From NCBI GenBank assembly GCA_947561715.1, contig OX387198.1, positions 2,790,001 to 2,854,000 on the forward strand: DNA of 64,000 bases, read 5' to 3'. Shown one piece after another: positions 1-12,306 of this stretch. Within the stretch, counting starts at the first letter, position 1. Each line of letters starts with the position of its first letter. The stretch comes from Ascidia mentula (lineage: Eukaryota > Chordata > Ascidiacea > Phlebobranchia > Ascidiidae). Under the pieces are notes generated by a model. That model saw only the letters and a program-made list of their open reading frames with translations. It did no database searches and was not told the DNA's origin. The position numbers and the translations under genes are program-made.

Positions 1-3000
1 TCAAGGATTATCCAATGTGAGGTCACAACAGTATGACTTGAATGCTGAAGAAATAGTGGAGCAACAGCCAGGTATTTTCAAAGATGTATACCCTTTGTAT
101 GTTTTGGGTTGGTTTTCTGAATGAAAGTTTAACACTTAACATCAAATACCTTACATTTTGATTTATGAAAGAATACCATTAAATTAGTTAAGGACCTATA
201 TGGGTATTAGATAGGAGAAATCCTGTGTTCAAGGCCCTCGGCTGTAATGCATCTAGCGACTGTTCCGCTTGTTTCCCAATGACCGTTGATGGGTCTTGTG
301 ACTTACATAGGGACCTGAAATTCTACAAAGTTGAAAAAAAAAATTGCTCCTGGATGAGACTGTATAGAGCAAGGACTTTTTGGGCCTCCTGGAAGATCAT
401 ATGACCAACAGGGGGGTATACTCAGCCCTTGGGGGAGGGCATTGACACATTTTCAGCAACTAAATTTGATTTTTCTGCAAAATCCAGTTCCATTTTTGGT
501 TGCTCTTTTAACCAAAATATTGAGTAACCAGGGGGGCAAATGGCCCTAGGGGGGTGGCTAAACCATTTTTTCGGAGACTAATTTTGATCAAAATTTGTAG
601 ATATGAAATGGATCTTTCATAAAATCACAAATGATTGGACACTTAAACGATTCATTTTGCCACAAACACAGCCTGATGTTTTTGCTCCATTTTCAACATA
701 AATTTCAGCAGCACCCACCAGCAAGTTACTACCTAATTGGAATAGCTCAAAACCACACTAAAACTGCCCCAAACACCTTAAAATTCGCCATGACAACACG
801 CACATGTGCGCTCATTCAACCGTAAATTTAACTTAATTGCGTCACTGCTTTGCTTGGTGATGCATGACTTTGCATTGTGACACAGGTCTACACGGTGGGC
901 ATTTCCCAGCACCAAAACTAATTTTCATAGAAATACCAATATGCGTCCTTAAGTTTTAAAGTAAAATATTGGTGCCATATTCCAGAAATCATACAAACCG
1001 GAAGGTCTCCAGAGAAAGTTCTCCAACCTTTGGCAGAAAATATACCAGCACAGCATGATAACAATGAATATATTGAGAGACAACTAGGTACTTAAAAATG
1101 CTGTTAAATTTGCTAATACAGGTTCCGAAACAGTGTATCAAAATGCACTAGTAGCAAACTGTATGACCTCTCAGCTGTTGCACTGCTGAAAAAATGAGTC
1201 ATTATATTACCAAGTGAATTAGTAACTAAAAAATATTCATCGCTATAAATAAAGGTATTACTATTACATTTTGTAACAAATAAAGGTATTCTCTTATGTT
1301 GAAGTTGGAAACCACATTGCCTAATGCAATATTACTCTTAAATAATTTCCCCCTCACAAACCCTCCTTACACATTCGCTCTGTTTACCATCATGGTAAAT
1401 TCTTTTTCATTGTCTATCTATGGACGAAAAGTATTTATTTAAAACACCTGGAACATTTGCCTTTTATCGAGACAAACCAGCTCTACAATTTGGCACCACC
1501 AAACAATCCATATAAAAATTCTCTCAAAAGCATATTTGTTAATTTTTATTTTTTGGCCTTCCAAAATGACAAAATTGAGTTTGTCTGTTACATGATGTTT
1601 GCAATAAAATAATAGTTGACTTTAGCAATCCATTCTCATTCAGCTTTGAAAAGAAAATCAAGCAATGACATTCCAAGCGCTTCCAGTGACAGCAAGAAAA
1701 TTAAAATAAATACAGAAGATGGAACATCACGAAAAGAACAAGCAGGTGAAAAAATAAAACTTACGACCTCCGTCATATATATTTTGATATTGTTAATGGA
1801 GGGCACCTGTTATGACATCACAAACTAGTGATTGTGATAAACATAATAAAAATAAATGTAAATTCATGTTATATCACTTCCAAGACACTGAACAGCATCC
1901 AACCACCTCTCATGATGAAACCCATGATCCTTTTTCAAGTGATGAACAAATAAATGCAGGAAAAGTTGTGCAGGGACGACAACAAACAGGTAACGCTATG
2001 TGTGTAACAATTTTTTACTGAAAACAATTTGAATAAACTTTATCTGTTGTTGGTATGCTACTGATAGTGGTAAACATTGCATTACAGTGAAGCAATTACT
2101 TTCGTAGGGTTTTAAGTTAAATTGATGTAAGACAAGACATTGGCAATCACTTTGTAAAGAAGCCTTTTTCCTTGCCAAGCTTTTTTCTTTTTATAGCCAA
2201 ATCTTTACAATTCAGCCACTCCAAAACCCCCAGGAACAGATTGCTAGCACCTCTATTTAAACCGCTATTTTTTAAAAGCTACTGGTGACGAAACCAGAAT
2301 AAATTGTTAAAATGTAGGAATACCATTTAACAAAAGGAGCTGTTGATGATACAGGAAATACAACTATTAAGAATTAAATACCATTGTATTTAAATATATC
2401 TGTTTAAACCAATAAGCAAGAAACAAAAATCTTTCCTAAAACTTTCGGGAAAAAATGAACATTTAGGACTTCCAAATATCACATATAGGTTTTTCAGCAC
2501 ATTTGTTGTTATATGACGTCACAAATAATAGCATTGACGTGTATATTCTGTGATTTTTCACTAAACCAAATCAAAATCCCTTTTCTGGTAAATTGTAAAA
2601 CATTAAAGTTAAAAATACCTGAAATATATTTATATGCCCCCTTTTTAAAAAATAAACGGTGAATGATCTCTAGCGCCACCAAAAAATTCCCCCGAAACAC
2701 TGACACTTTGAATAGACCGCCAGGGTATGTGATGGTGGGAGGTTGGATTTATTTGTGTTTAAATTAAATAAATTGTTTTTATTTCAGATGAAAACATCCA
2801 AACTTTTTGGATCCAAACTTACGTGAATTTGTTGGAAAAACATAAATATTTGGAAGCAAATGAAACAAGAAACCAACTTTTAAGGTCACTTGAAGGTTGT
2901 GGGAAAACTGCGGAAGATTTGGAAACAACTGGAGATATAAAGAGAAGAGAGGGAAAATGTTTGGAATCGATTTTATTTTTCGATGTTGCGTCTGAACTTT

Positions 3001-3547
3001 ATGTCAAACGTGGTGGATGGGAAGCGGGGAAAGGTGTGGGGATTGTGTTTGGGGTTTGAGTCTGACATGCGAAGATTTGATGAAAACATCGGATTTGAAT
3101 CAAAAACTTGAAAACAAACGAATAATTCGTGATCATGTGTTCCCACTCATGGAAACGATCAGACTCAAAGTGTATTATGTCAAAAACGTGGAAGAAGGAT
3201 TTAAATGCGACAATCAAGTGTGGTGTTTGCTCAGGATTGGGTTGAGTCAACGTTTAATCGGAGATTATTCGTCGAGTGAATCAACACTTAAACTTGGACT
3301 TGAAATGATGAGAAAACGGTTTGGTGAAAACTCAGCAAAGCATAAAGTGTTCGGAATTTTGTTAAACAACCTTGGTTTGGTTTGCATGAAAACAAATCGA
3401 CTGAATGAAAGTGTGGATTTTTATAAAAGAGCAATCCAAGCTTACAGAATGGCAACAGACATAACTGAAGAGGAAAGGGAGGAGTGGATTGAAATAAGTG
3501 AAAACAATTTAAGTGAAGTTGAATCAAAACTTGCACAAAGGAAATAA
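1..3547 (+). CDS. Gene A (partial): linker exons plus TPR last exon, frame-broken
   Basis: This is the 3' end of a gene whose start lies before the window. Exons I can place: 1-71, 986-1087, 1122-1160 (weak donor GTATGA), 1644-1745, 1885-1989 and the last exon 2788-3547. The internal exons are all phase 1 to phase 1 and match exons of gene D one for one, so the missing N-terminus was probably a kinase. The exon at 1885 resembles gene D exon 46267-46371, but what follows it resembles the intron in front of the TPR exon. The middle linker exons seen in the other genes are therefore missing, apparently by one internal deletion between two homologous exons. The last exon has lost one base near 3040 compared with the other three copies. 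Its frame stops at 3057, and the rest (3060-3547) is open only in another frame. It could make a shortened protein or be a pseudogene. Confidence 0.6.
192..948. mobile_element. Non-autonomous TTAA-target transposon (757 bp) in a gene A intron
   Basis: The element is flanked by TTAA at 188-191 and 949-952. Its ends are imperfect inverted repeats: GGACCTATATGGGTATT on the left, GGACGCATATTGGTATT as the reverse complement of the right end. The matching intron of gene D (around 45385-45388) is an empty site with a single TTAA, so both borders are known. There is no transposase frame inside. TTAA target duplication is typical of the piggyBac superfamily, but the termini alone do not prove that assignment. 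Confidence 0.8.
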
Positions 3548-3696
3548 TTATGACATCACAAACACAAAATGTGTCATGTTAAATATGTTTGAATTATGCA
3601 TTGTTTACGTAATTTGTATCAAAATGGAAGGTAGCTACCATGCACTTGAATGAATTTTGTGATTATTTTTTCATGCCGCTGATGATTTGTAGATAT

Positions 3697-3702
3697 AATA
3701 AA
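3697..3702 (+). promoter_or_regulatory. Poly(A) signal of gene A
   Basis: AATAAA about 150 bases after the stop codon of the TPR exon; a second AATAAA follows at 3706. The same signal lies at the same distance after genes B and C. Confidence 0.5.
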
Positions 3703-4446
3703 ACAAATAAAATGATATTGACTTCAAGACTAAGCTTTGGTAAATGCAAGGTTTTAGGCAAAAACACAGAATCTGTTGGATGTCAGGTTGGAAAAGATAC
3801 CAACTTTAGCCAAAGAAAGTAAGTGTCCTGCTTTTTTCTTTCATGAAAGTGGATGACATCGTAAAAAACTATTTAAGTATTGACAACGTCATTAAAATGT
3901 GCCATAATTTTAAGTGGCTCAATTCATATTGTTAGCTTATAGCACATGCATTGGGTGCAGCCAATAATAGGTACTAAAAAAAGAACTTTAAGACATTTTT
4001 AAATACTTTGCGAAGTAAAACAATAAAGTAGTCAACCTCCTGCCAAAGGGCCAAATGTAGTACATTAGGTCTTTGTATCTAGTCTGCTGGGAGTTTGTGC
4101 AAATTAGTGACATTTTAAAAACAAGGTTTGTGCTGCAGTTTGATGTTTGTACACGTCACTTACCTAGGCCATATTTTAAAGCATAATTATTGTAAATAGG
4201 TTATGGTGTAACTCTAATTGTCCACTTTATAATGGTTAAGAAATGTCAAATATTTGATGATTTTTGGACTGTCAATAGAAAAGTGTGCCCACCCCTTTCA
4301 GGGTAGAATAACCTTACCAACCATTCCACATGTGCAAGGTAAAAAACTTTTCTGTATGCTATGCTACCAATAGTTCCAAATTACAACTGGTTACTACAGT
4401 TGATTCCGCTACGAATGCATGTTGAATAAAATAATGCATTTCCATC

Positions 4447-4548
4447 ATGGGTACTGCATATCAACCCAACTTTTTGGAATGGGAATCTGTTAAAGATTTT
4501 GGTAATAAATCTAATGATATCTATCAGAGGCCTGTTGCTTCTGACTAA
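4447..4548 (+). pseudogene. Dead copy of the first exon seen intact at 38724
   Basis: The frame starts M-G-T-A-Y-Q-P-N-F-L-E-W like the intact exon at 38724-38931 but ends after 33 codons at TAA 4546-4548, where the intact copy has CGA. The bases after the stop still match for a short way, and no donor is left. It is a remnant of a gene start that lay directly downstream of gene A. Confidence 0.65.
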
Positions 4549-5808
4549 TTAATACAAATCTTGGTTGTGTTGGTTAAACAAATACCTTACTTTAAAGGTT
4601 AGAGGACATGCTCATCTATATTCTAGTAAGTTCCAGTGTTTACGTTCTAACAAGCCAATTTTCTCATTTTGGGATTTTGACATCCAGCACCATATTGGCA
4701 GTTTGCACCAGATGAAAGTCCTGAAACCTTCCAAAAAACTTAATACACATCTGAGACTTTTTTGGTGAATATATTGTGCATTGATACAGTACGATAAATC
4801 GAGCATACATTTGAGATGACAGCAGTGCAGAGTTAGTGAGATTGGCTTGGGTGAGAGTAAGGAGAAATTTCCATGTTTCTATTTCTACTGCTGGTCCTTG
4901 CTACAATTCCTTAATTGAAGTCAATTTATTTTACAAAGGTATAATTTGCACAACAATAAATGGCCAAAACGCAGCACAGTAAAACTTGATTTGCAGTGAC
5001 AATTCTGGTGTGACAAGTTTGTCTTTTTGTAAAACAGTTGCACGTTCTTGTTTTACAACTGCAAACGTCACTAAACCACAATGGCTCATGACGTCACTGT
5101 TTACATGTTACGGATGAGTAATTTTCTGTGCAGGGACCCGGGTTTGCAGAGAGAAAACAGGCCGTGTATCTGACTCCTATGACTTTTAAAAAAACACCTG
5201 CACGGGCTATCTTTACGAACTTTTATTTAGCTCAAAAACAAACGACAACACATACCTTAGATAACTACGCGTAAGCACTCAATGCAGCCTTCTCCCCACG
5301 ATTTTTCTTACAGAGCGCGTAACTTGGGCCTTTTCGCTCAGTTCTCTATATTCCTTCTGTGGCTTACGGCCATCGATATATATACGGTTATTGAGATTAC
5401 ATAAAATAATGAATTCGACAGGATCAATAAAAATGTCGATGAGAAATTAAAACCAAAACCGATTTGCACATATGTTAGAGATTAGCCGATATGTCGGATA
5501 GAAACGAAGCGATTAACCCAAAACAACATATGCGCACGTACGCGAACTAATCAAATTGCACAATTTAACAAAAAATGACGTTTAATCATAAAGTTTTGCT
5601 GCATCTGCACTTGACTAAGTTTTGCATTGCAAAGTAATTTTTTGTATGTTCCGCGTATCAGTGGTTGAAGATTTTTGGAAAACACGACTTTCAACCTGTT
5701 CAATTTCTTCTGTAATATTGCCAACAATGACAAAATATTCTCTGAATTGTCAATGTTCAATGCTCGCTGTTCGTAGTTTTCTATTTAACATTTGTATTTT
5801 AAAGGTAG

Positions 5809-5934
5809 ATGAAAGCGCTAATCCTACGTCGTACTCGGGTAACCAACTATTGAAACGTCACGAAGTTAACTCCTGGCGTATGCAAGTGTGTAGAATTATC
5901 GACTCGCGGCCAAAAATAATCAGAAAATCGACAG
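5809..5934 (+). other. Exon-like block, 126 nt, phase 1 to phase 1
   Basis: The block is bounded by AG at 5807-5808 and a GTAGGC donor after 5934. It is open in one frame, beginning D-E-S-A-N-P-T-S-Y and containing H-E-V-N-S-W-R-M-Q-V-C-R. Copies are at 23227-23352 (acceptor AG lost) and 57069-57194 (acceptor kept in a different upstream sequence). Its phase is the same as the linker exons of the family. It may be an old exon, and I do not recognise its product. Confidence 0.3.
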
Positions 5935-6880
5935 GTAGGCCAACAGACCGCATAAGAGAAACAAAAGAATGCAGTTTAATGAATAAACCCAACTACATTA
6001 TTTAATGAAAATTTAAACACTGTAACCGAAAAACAATAAAAAAACATTCAACTGCAACATGGAGAATTTTCCGAATGACAATAATTTATACCAAGCCCTG
6101 GCGCGCCAAATTAAAAAAAAAACGAACCAGGCATAGTCTTCGCTGTGGGTCACAAGTTTGCCAATATCCGAGATATACATTACGATTGCAACCGTCTTAT
6201 TTCAGTGTTATGTCCTCAGCGTTGAAACGTCATCATGGGTTAAAAAGCTCGCGAAAAAATGTTAGGCAGCGCGCGGAACCCATTGTGTCATCTTTGTTCA
6301 TTCTGCGACGGGATTTTGGCCGAAAACGTTACGGAAAAGGCTTTTATTTATTATCTATGACACCCAGTCTTAGTGTTGATCGAAAGCATCCTGTCGCAAT
6401 CACCTCGTAGACGAAGTTATGCCTCTTTGTAACGTAAATTCAAACTAAATCTGCAAGAAGTTGTGTTAGCTTTTCAGAAACATGCCAGGCACAGAATTTT
6501 TGCAGTTTTTCGCTGCTACGTTTTTTTAACCCTGAGAAATATCAGCGAAGAACCTCCGTCTATAGCCTACTGAGCTATCAAACATACATTGCGTTTTGTT
6601 CTCCAGTGAAAATTTTGTGTCCATTTCGTACAATACCATTTTTCACCTTTTCCTCCACCCTCGAAAAAAGCAACTTCAATTATCCTTTGCAAGGATATGC
6701 ATTGGAACCGCAGTTTCTATGAACGTAAAGTCCATCTCCGTGGCGCGATTTGTTGCAGTTTCCTGTTTAAAAAACCCTCGTCTTCCAGCAAGAGGCATCA
6801 GTATACCGCTGTGTGTAAACCTGCAAAATGCACATAAATAATTAAAACCCCAACCAATCCTGTCAGTGCGTGATAAATCA

Positions 6881-6954
6881 AGCTCTCGGTGAGGTTTGAA
6901 CTCACGACCCTGGGCTAACCAGGCCCAACGCTCTACCAACTGAGCTCTCAGTGG
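6881..6954 (-). repeat. tRNA-like sequence, probably SINE head or tRNA pseudogene
   Basis: On the minus strand it has a good A box (GAGCTCAGTTGG), a D arm GCTC/GAGC, an anticodon-like stem TGGGC/GCCCA with loop CTGGTTA (anticodon would be GGT, Thr), and a T arm GTGAG-TTCAAAC-CTCAC with a B box. The 3' strand CGAGAGC has no matching 5' acceptor strand, and position 37 of the loop is T, so it cannot be a normal tRNA. Homologous copies are at 24297-24370 and 58143-58216. Confidence 0.65.
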
Positions 6955-8150
6955 TTTCACGGGGTATATTGTGGCCAAAGTACACTGATGTGCAAGCGCA
7001 CAACTTGTCAGGCAACCTTCACATATACGTAGGGAAACCTGTGCAGTTGGGCAATCACGCCATTCAAATCTCACTCCGACTTTCCAGGAAAAGTTGCTGG
7101 AACATTAGCCTACTGCATTATATTATGCAATGATGGTTGAATATTAACATTAATTTGTTTGATTCTGGCATCGATTTTTGCCTTTTTCACCATTCTAAGT
7201 GTTCAAAATTTGACGCCACTGTTCGACACAGGCGGTGTAAAGAAGTGTTTAGTTACCGCGTTACCGGTATGCAGTACCACAAACATGCCAACTCTATTGT
7301 TATTAACCAAAGTCCATAAATTAAACTACTACTGTACATTCTTCTATACACAACACTTTTGAATTTATGGAGCCTAACATATCCGTTATACAAATCCCGC
7401 TTCTTCAACACCGATCTTCTCAGTTTTACTTTGTTTAAGGTTTAGCACCAATATGCTTAAATCGACCATTGTTTCCAAACATGGAGCATTGTTAACGAAC
7501 ACACGGTATTGTTACCGAACATTGCCCTCTTACGAAACTAATACCATTTTTCATTCAATCTGAAGAGATATAGCAGCAAGCTACTTTTTAATCTGTTTTT
7601 AATTTAACATGTATTTTAAACTTGTGTAGGACTATTATGAAGAAATATGCTATGTTTAAGTACAAGAAACGTATATCAAACGTTTTTGTAGCGCAAAAGA
7701 ACTTGCGATCACTTGTTGGCGTTTTCTTTCCAAGTTTCACGCTTTCGTTGTGTCACGTATTCTTTTACGCCACGTTCTTTTTCACCTTCTGTTTCTTCAC
7801 CTTCCACCTGCTTAGTTAAATGTTTTGTGTCAATTTATATTTTATTCACGAATTGTCTCGAACGCACCAGTCACCGCACGTTGATTTTATATCGCAGCGC
7901 TCCCTTCCTCTCACGTGACACGGCTGGACCAATGACTGGCGAGATAAAAGATAAAACCGGACTAACACGAGACGCTAAGAGAAATCGAGAGACGTTTTTA
8001 CAGGTTGTGATTCGACTGTGGTATTTTTAAAGTTTTTGTGAACAAGATTTTATCTAAACGGTTGTGCTGGAACAGACTTGTGGTTAGCCGTGAATGCAGC
8101 GTCCTGAGAACAAAGGAAAGCGTTTATTTAAGAAGCTTAACATTTTGGTT

Positions 8151-8680
8151 GAAAAATATGTCAGGCCTTTCGCATGCGTTAGTCACCAGACTTCGAGATT
8201 TTTTCTTTTCCTTCGAACTGAAATGGAAGAGGCAGATATTTCTCAGTCACAATCTCATAACTTTTCAAACTTTGGCAGTTTTGTGGCAGACACACTTAAA
8301 TCTATGCCCATTAGTTCTTCTTAGAAAGCAATGGCCGCAATATTACAGTGTTAAGGGGCTCATTGTATGAATACTGATAAAATTTCAGGTATGTAAGATT
8401 GTTTTTTATGAATATTGATAAAGAAGCACTTTGTATCAAACATCTCTATATGTAAGAGTGTTTTGTAAGTGTGTAACATTATACACTTTTTGCTACAATG
8501 TTATTAACAGCTTCAGTTATAGTTTATAGCAGTGTTTCCCACCCGGTGGCACGCGGCGGCATTCCAGGTGGTATGAAATTATTGAAAGCATTCAACATCC
8601 TTGGAATTACAATGGTCATGTTTTGCATGTCACTAAAGCACAGCAACGTGCACAAACCATACCACAGAAGCAACAAACAG
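8151..8680 (+). pseudogene. Remnant of a MADF-family gene: fused BESS exons and mini-exon
   Basis: From about 8220 the sequence matches exons 4 and 5 of gene B (E-M-E-E-A-D-I-S, then S-Q-S-Q-S-H-N-F-S-N-F-G), but the two exons are fused by a deletion and a stop follows. Its 3' end still reads into a donor near 8388. At 8639-8680 is a 42-nt mini-exon (phase 1 to 1, ending ...K-Q-Q-T-G) also found in gene D at 48052-48093. A stub of a hAT-type MITE (CAGTGTTTCCC...) sits between them at about 8530-8575. Confidence 0.6.
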
Positions 8681-9852
8681 GTATTTTGAAAGTTGAAAAT
8701 AGTATTGTAAAGTTGGCACCCTGTAAAATCATCTAAGTTTTGTTGACCTCCGGACGCTCATTTTGGAGGTGGATTTCAAAAGTTACCGATAAACTGTGGA
8801 TAAAATCTGCCATGCATATGGGAACAACAGTGTTTTGTGTCGGTCTGATATCGAGCCTCCTACTGGGCTGTGATTGCCCTGTAAGGAACTACGCAGTGGG
8901 GCGACCCTGTGTTGCAAAAGCATAAAACACTTCTGCGTCGTGACAGATAAGCCCAGATGTCAAGACTGTAAAAGCACTGCATGAATTTTTGCACGTGTAA
9001 GCTTACACAGATTTGGCTTCGTAAGCATTTAGACAGGCGCACGCACTCGGTCTGTTTTGGTTGGTCACTGCAACATGAACTATTTGAATTTAAATTTCAC
9101 GTATACTGCTTCATCAACGTGGTTCCTGGCGCAGCACTACCATTAAAAAATGTACGAATTGAAACAGTATGGGTCAACCAATAAATAATTTTTAATTAAC
9201 AAGAATTGTTCTTTTGACACTTAAGTTACGAGAGATTTTCATTGTCATCAACGATTCGTCCACCATCCGGTGAGACTTCCTCAAGGTTATGTCGCAACAA
9301 TAATGAATCAAACGTACAATAAAGTTTTAATGTCGAGATGTTGTTTTTCACGATATGTTGGAAGACGGTGAACTACGACACTTGCATGTTGATATATACG
9401 GTGAATGGAGGATGCTAGTTTTCAAAATACCTCTGTGCGCTGCATTGGTGACTATTATAGTTTAAACAGTATTTACAACAAACATGTCCGAAAACGCTGG
9501 TTCGGTGTACCAGCTCCATTTCAATGCAGCAGCGACATCATGCGGAAAATGATTCAATATGCACGGTATAGTAACGAAAACGAAATGTAAGGAATTTGAA
9601 GGACAACAGTTACAATGGGTTCGTAGATAAAGTTACTTCGCGCCACTTTTATCGTAAAAAAATCAATTCAACATCGGCGCGAAGTTGAAGTGCTTCAAAA
9701 GTATAACCAGATTCGAATAAAAAAGGTACAAAGAGCTTACGTAAAATATTTAAATCGAAGAGCACAGCTTTTTGGTTAACGTTACAGTTTTATAATGGTG
9801 ATTACGAGTAAAAAGCTGAAGAACTAATGACAAAGTTAGCATATGGATTTTG

Positions 9853-10068
9853 TTAGTTTAGTGGAGGAACTGTTGCCATGTTATAACCATCATCGTCAGT
9901 GTCCATATCAGATTCTGGGTTTGCAAGGGGATTCCCAGCGTATGTTGTAAGTTCGACGAAGGCGCGCAACTCCTCGTATCTGAAGACCAGACTTCCACGT
10001 TCGTCTCTAATATACACAACCAGATAGGTTTCTTGACCGCGAGCAACGTAATAAGTGTGTACAGGCAT
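9853..10068 (-). other. Unassigned small minus-strand frame, 71 codons
   Basis: The frame starts M-P-V-H-T-Y-Y-V-A-R-G, has balanced coding-like composition (V-F-R-Y-E-E-L-R-A-F-V-E-L) and ends after an acidic D-M-D-T-D-D-D-G stretch. Copies are at 27405-27590 (shortened to 61 codons) and 62101-62316 (71 codons). I do not recognise it. It may be a gene remnant or chance. Confidence 0.25.
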
Positions 10069-11489
10069 ATTAAAGCTTTGTTGTTACAGCGGTTTAAGAA
10101 CCTGAAAAAAGCGAAGTTTTACTTGTTGAATCTGGAAGGAATCACTCAAAGCTGGATATTGAGAGGTAAAAAGTTTCGTGCTTAGTGATTTTGAAAATTC
10201 CGTGACTTGGCATAACTTATGGGAATAATTCTGCATTATTCGACCTCCAGGAAAAGAATAAACAAACAATAGAAACAAGCCCTCGTAAACCACGTGACTT
10301 AAATAGCCAACCCCCTTACAATATTCTTGTATCCTAAACCGGTCGTAGAATTAGTGGCCAAAGCGAAACGTCCGACTGGCAATAATTGCCTTCAAATACC
10401 ACAAACCTATTTCATTCTCTGATATTTGCGTCATTAATTTCGTACTCTTTAACACATGCGCAGGAGGTGTTAAAATCATCCAACAGCGAAGAGCAAAGCG
10501 CTAGTTTGATCGTGACGTCATTAAGGGTACTATTCAACTCCAACAGTTCGCTTCGAAACGACTTCCTACAACATACAATAAAACTGAAAAATCTGCTGCC
10601 TTCTTGTGGAGAACTTTATGTCAACGAATTCACAATAAATAAATTTTACAATTAGCGACTCCTAAAGTTGTTTTGTTTCGTCTGCTCAAATAAAACACGT
10701 TCTTAAACTGCTACAGTTCTGTAGTAGCATATCCTTAACCGGCACCCATTATATACCAAGCGACTCAGCCCGGATTCCCTTTTTCGGTTTGTATCAAATA
10801 CGCGATGAGGCGAAATCCGCCAGTTAGCAAATTCGCGTCAAGCGTCGAAAGACACATTACTGAAACGTTTTTGGGTTCTGGTCCAACATGCAGGGCTCAA
10901 TTACAATTCTATACCACAATCTAACTATGAATTCAAAACATGTGCTGAAAGCAACTCCGTATCTAATTCGCTGCTGTAATCCACATTCAAACAATCTACC
11001 AGTAGTGGCGCAGTTACAAATCGCAAAGCATTTCAACAAGTGTTTCCCTATTGTTATTTCGTCAACTTGCTAATGCGTTACAACCCGACGACCGCAACAA
11101 TGAAATGTCTGCTATTTGATGCAGAACGTTACAACACCTCGCTTGTATATTAACAATAAATATCCTGGTGATAACAACTTAATTTAAGTTATTTCATCTA
11201 CACTCACAACACGCTGTTGGATAGTTTTGGTTCGCATCGAAAGCAGGCAGGTATATATGCACCGCCACAGCGCAGGTCGGCCTTCTTTTTGCGGTTTTCG
11301 CCAAACACAAGACACAGAGCGCTAAGCGTCAAGAGCGCGACTTCGTGTCGCAAATATCAGTTTCGCATGAACCTCACGACAAAGAGGCCAAACTTTCATC
11401 TCCTATTTTTTTGAATTTATTGATGAGGGTACTTGGAAGGAATTTGCGGCATTATGTATAAATATATGCAAAGTGTGTTTTTATTTTAG

Positions 11490-11548
11490 GTTCAGATCAC
11501 GGTTTACCACAGGACGTGCCGACAGACCTTACAATGCCGAAACCCATG
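11490..11548 (+). other. Exon-like 59-nt insert unique to unit 1
   Basis: The stretch is bounded by a strong acceptor (TTTTTATTTTAG) and a consensus donor (ATG|GTAAGT). All three frames are open, so the product cannot be told. Units 2 and 4 have unrelated sequence at this place (28912 onward and 63690 onward). Confidence 0.25.
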
Positions 11549-12070
11549 GTAAGTAAACACTTTCCGCTTTTTGTTCGGTGCGCTTCATTTCGTAAATGTC
11601 AGCGGCACGAGCGAGTCGATACAAACGTATGCGAGGCTGTAATCCAAACGCATGGCGTTTGACGCGTTGTTTCATGGTTTGTGTAATTTAGCGACCAACC
11701 AAGTCTACCGACGTTGAGTAAACACATTGATCACGTGACGTACTGGGGTGGAATACATCACACGGGGTCGTCGGTTATGTGCTCTTCCGTTATTTTTTAT
11801 TATTTTTAGATGTTTTGAGGTCTCGTGTTTGCAAGATTCTTTTCACTAAAGTTTGTAATGTTCTGCTTGTTTGTAGATGGGTTTTACCCGCTCAGTGTAT
11901 TTGGCCACTCATAACTGGAAGTTCAATTTGTCAAAAGTGAATGGAAAAACTTTCCAGGTCAAGTCCTTATTCAAGTGTTTCCAAAATTTCATGAGTAGTA
12001 TAAAATAACTTTGGACAGGTGTAGATTGCTGCAACTTCTTTTTCCAAGACGTCTGCTTTTCACCGTAAAT

Positions 12071-12306
12071 CAGTGATTCCCAACCTTTTTGTGGTTGCGT
12101 GCCACATGGAGGTAAACAACTTCGACGACGCGTATCACCTAATTGAGAAAGTAACCTAGGGGATGACGTAACAAACATTAAGTGATCCCTTACGGTTTTT
12201 TTTAAATTCAAACTATATCCGCTAAATACGGAAAGGTTGTCGCGTACCACCTGGAATGCCGTCGCATACCACTAGTAGTGCGCGTACCACCGGTTGGGAA
12301 ACACTG
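12071..12306. mobile_element. hAT-type MITE, 236 bp
   Basis: Terminal inverted repeats are CAGTGATTCCCAACC on the left and CAGTGTTTCCCAACC as the reverse complement of the right end. The 8-bp flanks CCGTAAAT (12063-12070) and CCATAAAT (12307-12314) are a target duplication with one change. There is no coding capacity. The same family occurs in several other places in this window. Confidence 0.8.

Larger units (their letters stand above)
4549..8150. other. Gene-poor part of unit 1 (4.5-8.2 kb)
   Basis: I see no defensible complete gene here. There are short open frames on both strands that also exist in the other units, but these copies are too recent for that to be evidence of function. A full TGACGTCA (CRE-type) site stands at about 5090. 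One exon-like block (5809-5934) is listed separately. At 6062-6230 a frame starting M-E-N-F-P-N-D-N runs into an A homopolymer of different length in each unit (10, 12 and 9 A), so no single frame is kept. A tRNA-like repeat is at 6881-6954. Confidence 0.5.

Noticed and set aside
1122-1183. Exon 1122 as a terminal exon ending at the TGA at 1181-1183
   Set aside because: The later exons of gene A are in phase and a GTATGA donor at 1161 keeps the chain; the weak donor is noted in the gene A entry.
6881-6954. A working tRNA gene on the minus strand
   Set aside because: The acceptor stem cannot form and position 37 is T. The A and B boxes are good, so it is listed as a tRNA-like repeat.
10386-10655. 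89-codon plus-strand frame found in units 1 and 2
   Set aside because: The opposite strand has an equally coding-like frame and the last unit interrupts it; recent duplication explains the similarity.
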